Assembly (NCBI GenBank): GCA_002385475.1
Contig: DGDO01000003.1
Location: 1 to 17,112 of the forward strand
Direction of reading: 5' to 3'
Length of the DNA stretch: 17,112 nucleotides
Origin: Candidatus Sordicultor fermentans
GTDB taxonomy: Bacteria; Atribacterota; Atribacteria; Atribacterales; Caldatribacteriaceae
This document shows positions 15,569-17,112 of this stretch, piece by piece (the stretch's first letter is position 1; each line of letters begins with the position of its first letter). A program made the translations under genes and the position numbers. Under the pieces are notes generated by a model. It was given only the letters and a program-made list of their open reading frames with translations. It made no database searches and was not told the origin of the DNA.

Positions 15569-16316
15569 TTTTCACTCCGCTTGAAGTACCTAAACGGTTG
15601 GCTCCAGCCTTAATCATCTGCAGAGCTACTTCCCGGGAGCGGATACCGCCTGCTGCCTTTATCCCCATACTTTCTCCAACTACCTGACGCATAAGTTCTA
15701 CGTCTTCAACTGTTGCGCCACCAGAGCCAAAGCCGGTGGAAGTTTTTACAAAATGAGCTCCTGCAGCTTGAGCAATCAAGCATCCCACCACTTTTTCTTC
15801 GGGGGATAGATAACAATTCTCAAGAATCACTTTCACTATCCCTGGAGACACTTCCTCCACCACTCCCCGGATGTCCTGGTAAACTAACTTCCAATCACCA
15901 TTTTTGAGGGCTCCCAGGTTTATTACCATATCTACTTCCCTGGCTCCCTCCTGGAAGGCTAAGCGAGCCTCTCGGGCTTTAATCTCTGGTTTGTTCTGTC
16001 CCAGTGGAAAGCCAGCCACCGCCACCACTACTGTCTTCGTGCCTCTGAGAAGCTGGGCACATGCAGGAATATAAAAAGGGTTAACGGATGCTCCCCAAAA
16101 ATTCCACTCTTTAGCTTCCTGACACAGATTTTCTACTTCTCCTAAAGTAGTATGGGGTTTGAGCAGCGTGTGGTCAATGTGGCGGGCTAAAAATTGCGAT
16201 AGAGCCTCTTCTTCCCGGGGGATATCTTCAGGGGGAAATTCTCTCTTTTCCTTAATCTTCACTCCTAAGTGGTCTTCTACCTTTTTTTTCCATTCTTCAA
16301 TCTCTTCTATCCTCAT
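15552..16316 (-). CDS. deoC: Deoxyribose-phosphate aldolase
   Basis: DeoC splits 2-deoxyribose-5-phosphate into glyceraldehyde-3-phosphate and acetaldehyde in deoxynucleoside breakdown. The 254-residue protein has IDHTLLKP (47-54), VAGFPLGQ (100-107), the acidic residue D129 (REVDMVIN), KVILEN (162-167), the Schiff-base lysine K191 (AHFVKTSTGF), and K220 in MGIKAAGGIR. An N-terminal extension of about 45 charged residues precedes the barrel. GAGGAGGT lies 6 nt before the ATG. It converges on nrdG, so deoxynucleotide synthesis and salvage lie side by side but on opposite strands. Confidence 0.96.
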   Translation of the reverse strand: MRIEEIEEWKKKVEDHLGVKIKEKREFPPEDIPREEEALSQFLARHIDHTLLKPHTTLGEVENLCQEAKEWNFWGASVNPFYIPACAQLLRGTKTVVVAVAGFPLGQNKPEIKAREARLAFQEGAREVDMVINLGALKNGDWKLVYQDIRGVVEEVSPGIVKVILENCYLSPEEKVVGCLIAQAAGAHFVKTSTGFGSGGATVEDVELMRQVVGESMGIKAAGGIRSREVALQMIKAGANRLGTSSGVKIMKGE

Positions 16317-16373
16317 TTTCTACCTCCTCTTTTAATTATTTTACTGCAGCAATTTTTCTTCTACTGATTGTCT

Positions 16374-16402
16374 ATTCTATTCCTTCTTTCCTTTTTTGTA
16401 AA
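16374..16402 (-). promoter_or_regulatory. Sigma-A-like promoter for deoC
   Basis: On the minus strand TTTACA (16402-16397), a 17-bp spacer and TAGAAT (16379-16374). Transcription would start near 16367, about 50 nt before the deoC ATG. Confidence 0.55.
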
Positions 16403-16455
16403 ACCCTCAATCTAAAATAGAGCTTTATCGGATGAAGGTGTCTTTTTTTGTCGTC

Positions 16456-16480
16456 ACCCCTTAATGATTCTATCAGGGGT
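16456..16480. other. Hairpin in the non-coding stretch beyond the IS110 transposase
   Basis: The arms acccct (16456-16461) and aggggt (16475-16480) pair perfectly. An inner tgat/atca pair (gat at 16466-16468 and atc at 16472-16474) can extend the fold. It lies 63 bases past the transposase stop. No T-run follows on the minus strand; on the plus strand a T-run precedes it. It is therefore not a clear terminator and may belong to the structured end of the element. Confidence 0.45.
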
Positions 16481-16542
16481 CTATAAGTATTCAAAAGCAT
16501 GGATGTTTGATAAAAGATTTCGGGAATGTTCTATGTTAAAAG

Positions 16543-17112
16543 TCAAGCAGTTTGAGGTAATAAATTCATTTTTTTCTCCAGGTAGTTAGGGTCATAGGGT
16601 ATCCCACTTTTAACCACAGCAAAAGCCTGTCTCAGTAATTTATTGGCTACTGCTACCAGAGCAACTTTCTTGGGTCTACCTTTAGATAAGAGTCTCTGAT
16701 ATAACCTTTTACAATCAGGGTTATAACGAGAAGCAGAAAGAGCAGCAACATATAGCATTTTTCTCAGATAGCGGTTACCTTTCTTTACAATCCCTCTTTT
16801 CTTCTTGACTGTTTCTCCTGATTGGTAAGAACCAGGACTAAGTCCACAGAAGCTACATACCTCTTTAACATTATCAAAATACTCAAATCGATTAAGCATG
16901 GCTAAAAGAGCAGCAGCAACTCTATCTCCAATTCCAGGAATACTTTTTAAGAGTAAGAATTCTTGAGGAGCGTAGTTGGCTATAATCTTTTTTACTTCCT
17001 TTTCTAATTCTTTTACTTTTTTCTTTAGTTGACTGAGGACCTCCTGGTAAGTGGTGAGCATGAGCTGGTTAATATAAGGTTGATGAGTTAATGCTTCTAT
17101 CTGATTCTTTAA
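16543..17112 (-). CDS. IS110-family transposase, C-terminal half (N-terminus beyond window edge)
   Basis: IS110 enzymes are RNA-guided recombinases with an N-terminal DEDD RuvC-like domain and a C-terminal Tnp domain (Transposase_20). The 189 codons seen run open to the window edge and cover a charged coiled coil (about 25-48), then LLKSIPGIGDRVAAALLA, then CGLSPGSYQSGETVKKKRG, which contains the conserved serine of the Tnp domain, and a helical end with RKMLYVAALSASRYNP. The DEDD half is outside the window, so completeness cannot be judged. The ATG at 17061 is internal, not the start. Confidence 0.92.
   Translation of the reverse strand, partial: LKNQIEALTHQPYINQLMLTTYQEVLSQLKKKVKELEKEVKKIIANYAPQEFLLLKSIPGIGDRVAAALLAMLNRFEYFDNVKEVCSFCGLSPGSYQSGETVKKKRGIVKKGNRYLRKMLYVAALSASRYNPDCKRLYQRLLSKGRPKKVALVAVANKLLRQAFAVVKSGIPYDPNYLEKKMNLLPQTA

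Larger units (their letters stand above)
16440..17112 (-). mobile_element. IS110-family insertion sequence, partial, left boundary unclear
   Basis: The transposase plus the adjoining non-coding stretch with a hairpin form the visible part of the element. IS110 elements often lack clear terminal inverted repeats and make no large target duplication, so the end cannot be placed by eye. The deoC promoter at 16374-16402 looks intact, which puts the element end somewhere between about 16403 and 16480. Confidence 0.55.

Noticed and set aside
16456..16480. Intrinsic terminator after the transposase
   Set aside because: The hairpin is followed by A-rich, not T-rich, sequence on the transposase strand.

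Overview
The window looks like a chromosomal segment of an anaerobic, probably thermophilic, bacterium. An NrdR repressor with sigma-A-like promoters and strong Shine-Dalgarno (SD) sequences indicates a bacterium. An oxygen-sensitive class III ribonucleotide reductase indicates anaerobic life. The thermophile and phylum calls are guesses (Clostridia-like or a candidate phylum such as Atribacterota would fit) and cannot be settled from this sequence.

Positions 1-6975 (minus strand) hold a type III-B CRISPR-Cas (Cmr) operon transcribed cmr1, cas10/cmr2, cmr3, CARF-RelE effector, cmr4. The left edge cuts cmr4 near its C-terminus. No cas1, cas2, cas6, cmr5, cmr6 or CRISPR array is visible. Cas10 keeps its HD pair and its GGDD cyclase motif, and Cmr4 keeps its RNase aspartate. 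The complex should therefore both cut target RNA and make cyclic oligoadenylate. The gene wedged between cmr3 and cmr4 has an N-terminal APE2256-type CARF domain and a C-terminal part that reads like a RelE mRNA interferase, so it is the probable effector of that signal. Gene junctions are 4-base ATGA overlaps, a 2-base gap, or direct abutment, which indicates translational coupling.

Positions 6976-8967 form a mixed accessory stretch on the same strand. It holds an imperfect direct repeat upstream of cmr1, a broken N-terminal fragment of a class II glutamine amidotransferase, a 62-residue protein with four CxxCxGxG zinc knuckles, and a WYL-family regulator whose frame has no ATG, GTG, TTG or CTG start that would include its helix-turn-helix. 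A TATAAT box followed by a 6-3-6 palindrome lies upstream of the regulator. The CRISPR block has lower GC by eye (two hand-counted 60-base cmr lines are 33% GC; lines in the helicase and nrdD are 38-50%), which suggests it was acquired by transfer.

Positions 8968-11805 (minus) encode a UvrD-like helicase with a C-terminal RecB/Cas4-type domain. Its iron-sulfur cysteines remain but its nuclease residues look lost. Positions 11806-12310 hold divergent promoters, an A-rich spacer and two NrdR boxes 31 bp apart.

Positions 12311-15568 (plus) are the nrdR-nrdD-nrdG operon for anaerobic deoxynucleotide synthesis and its repressor. deoC (minus) converges on nrdG with a 17-bp overlap. The right edge cuts an IS110-family transposase, and a hairpin lies in the non-coding stretch beyond its stop.
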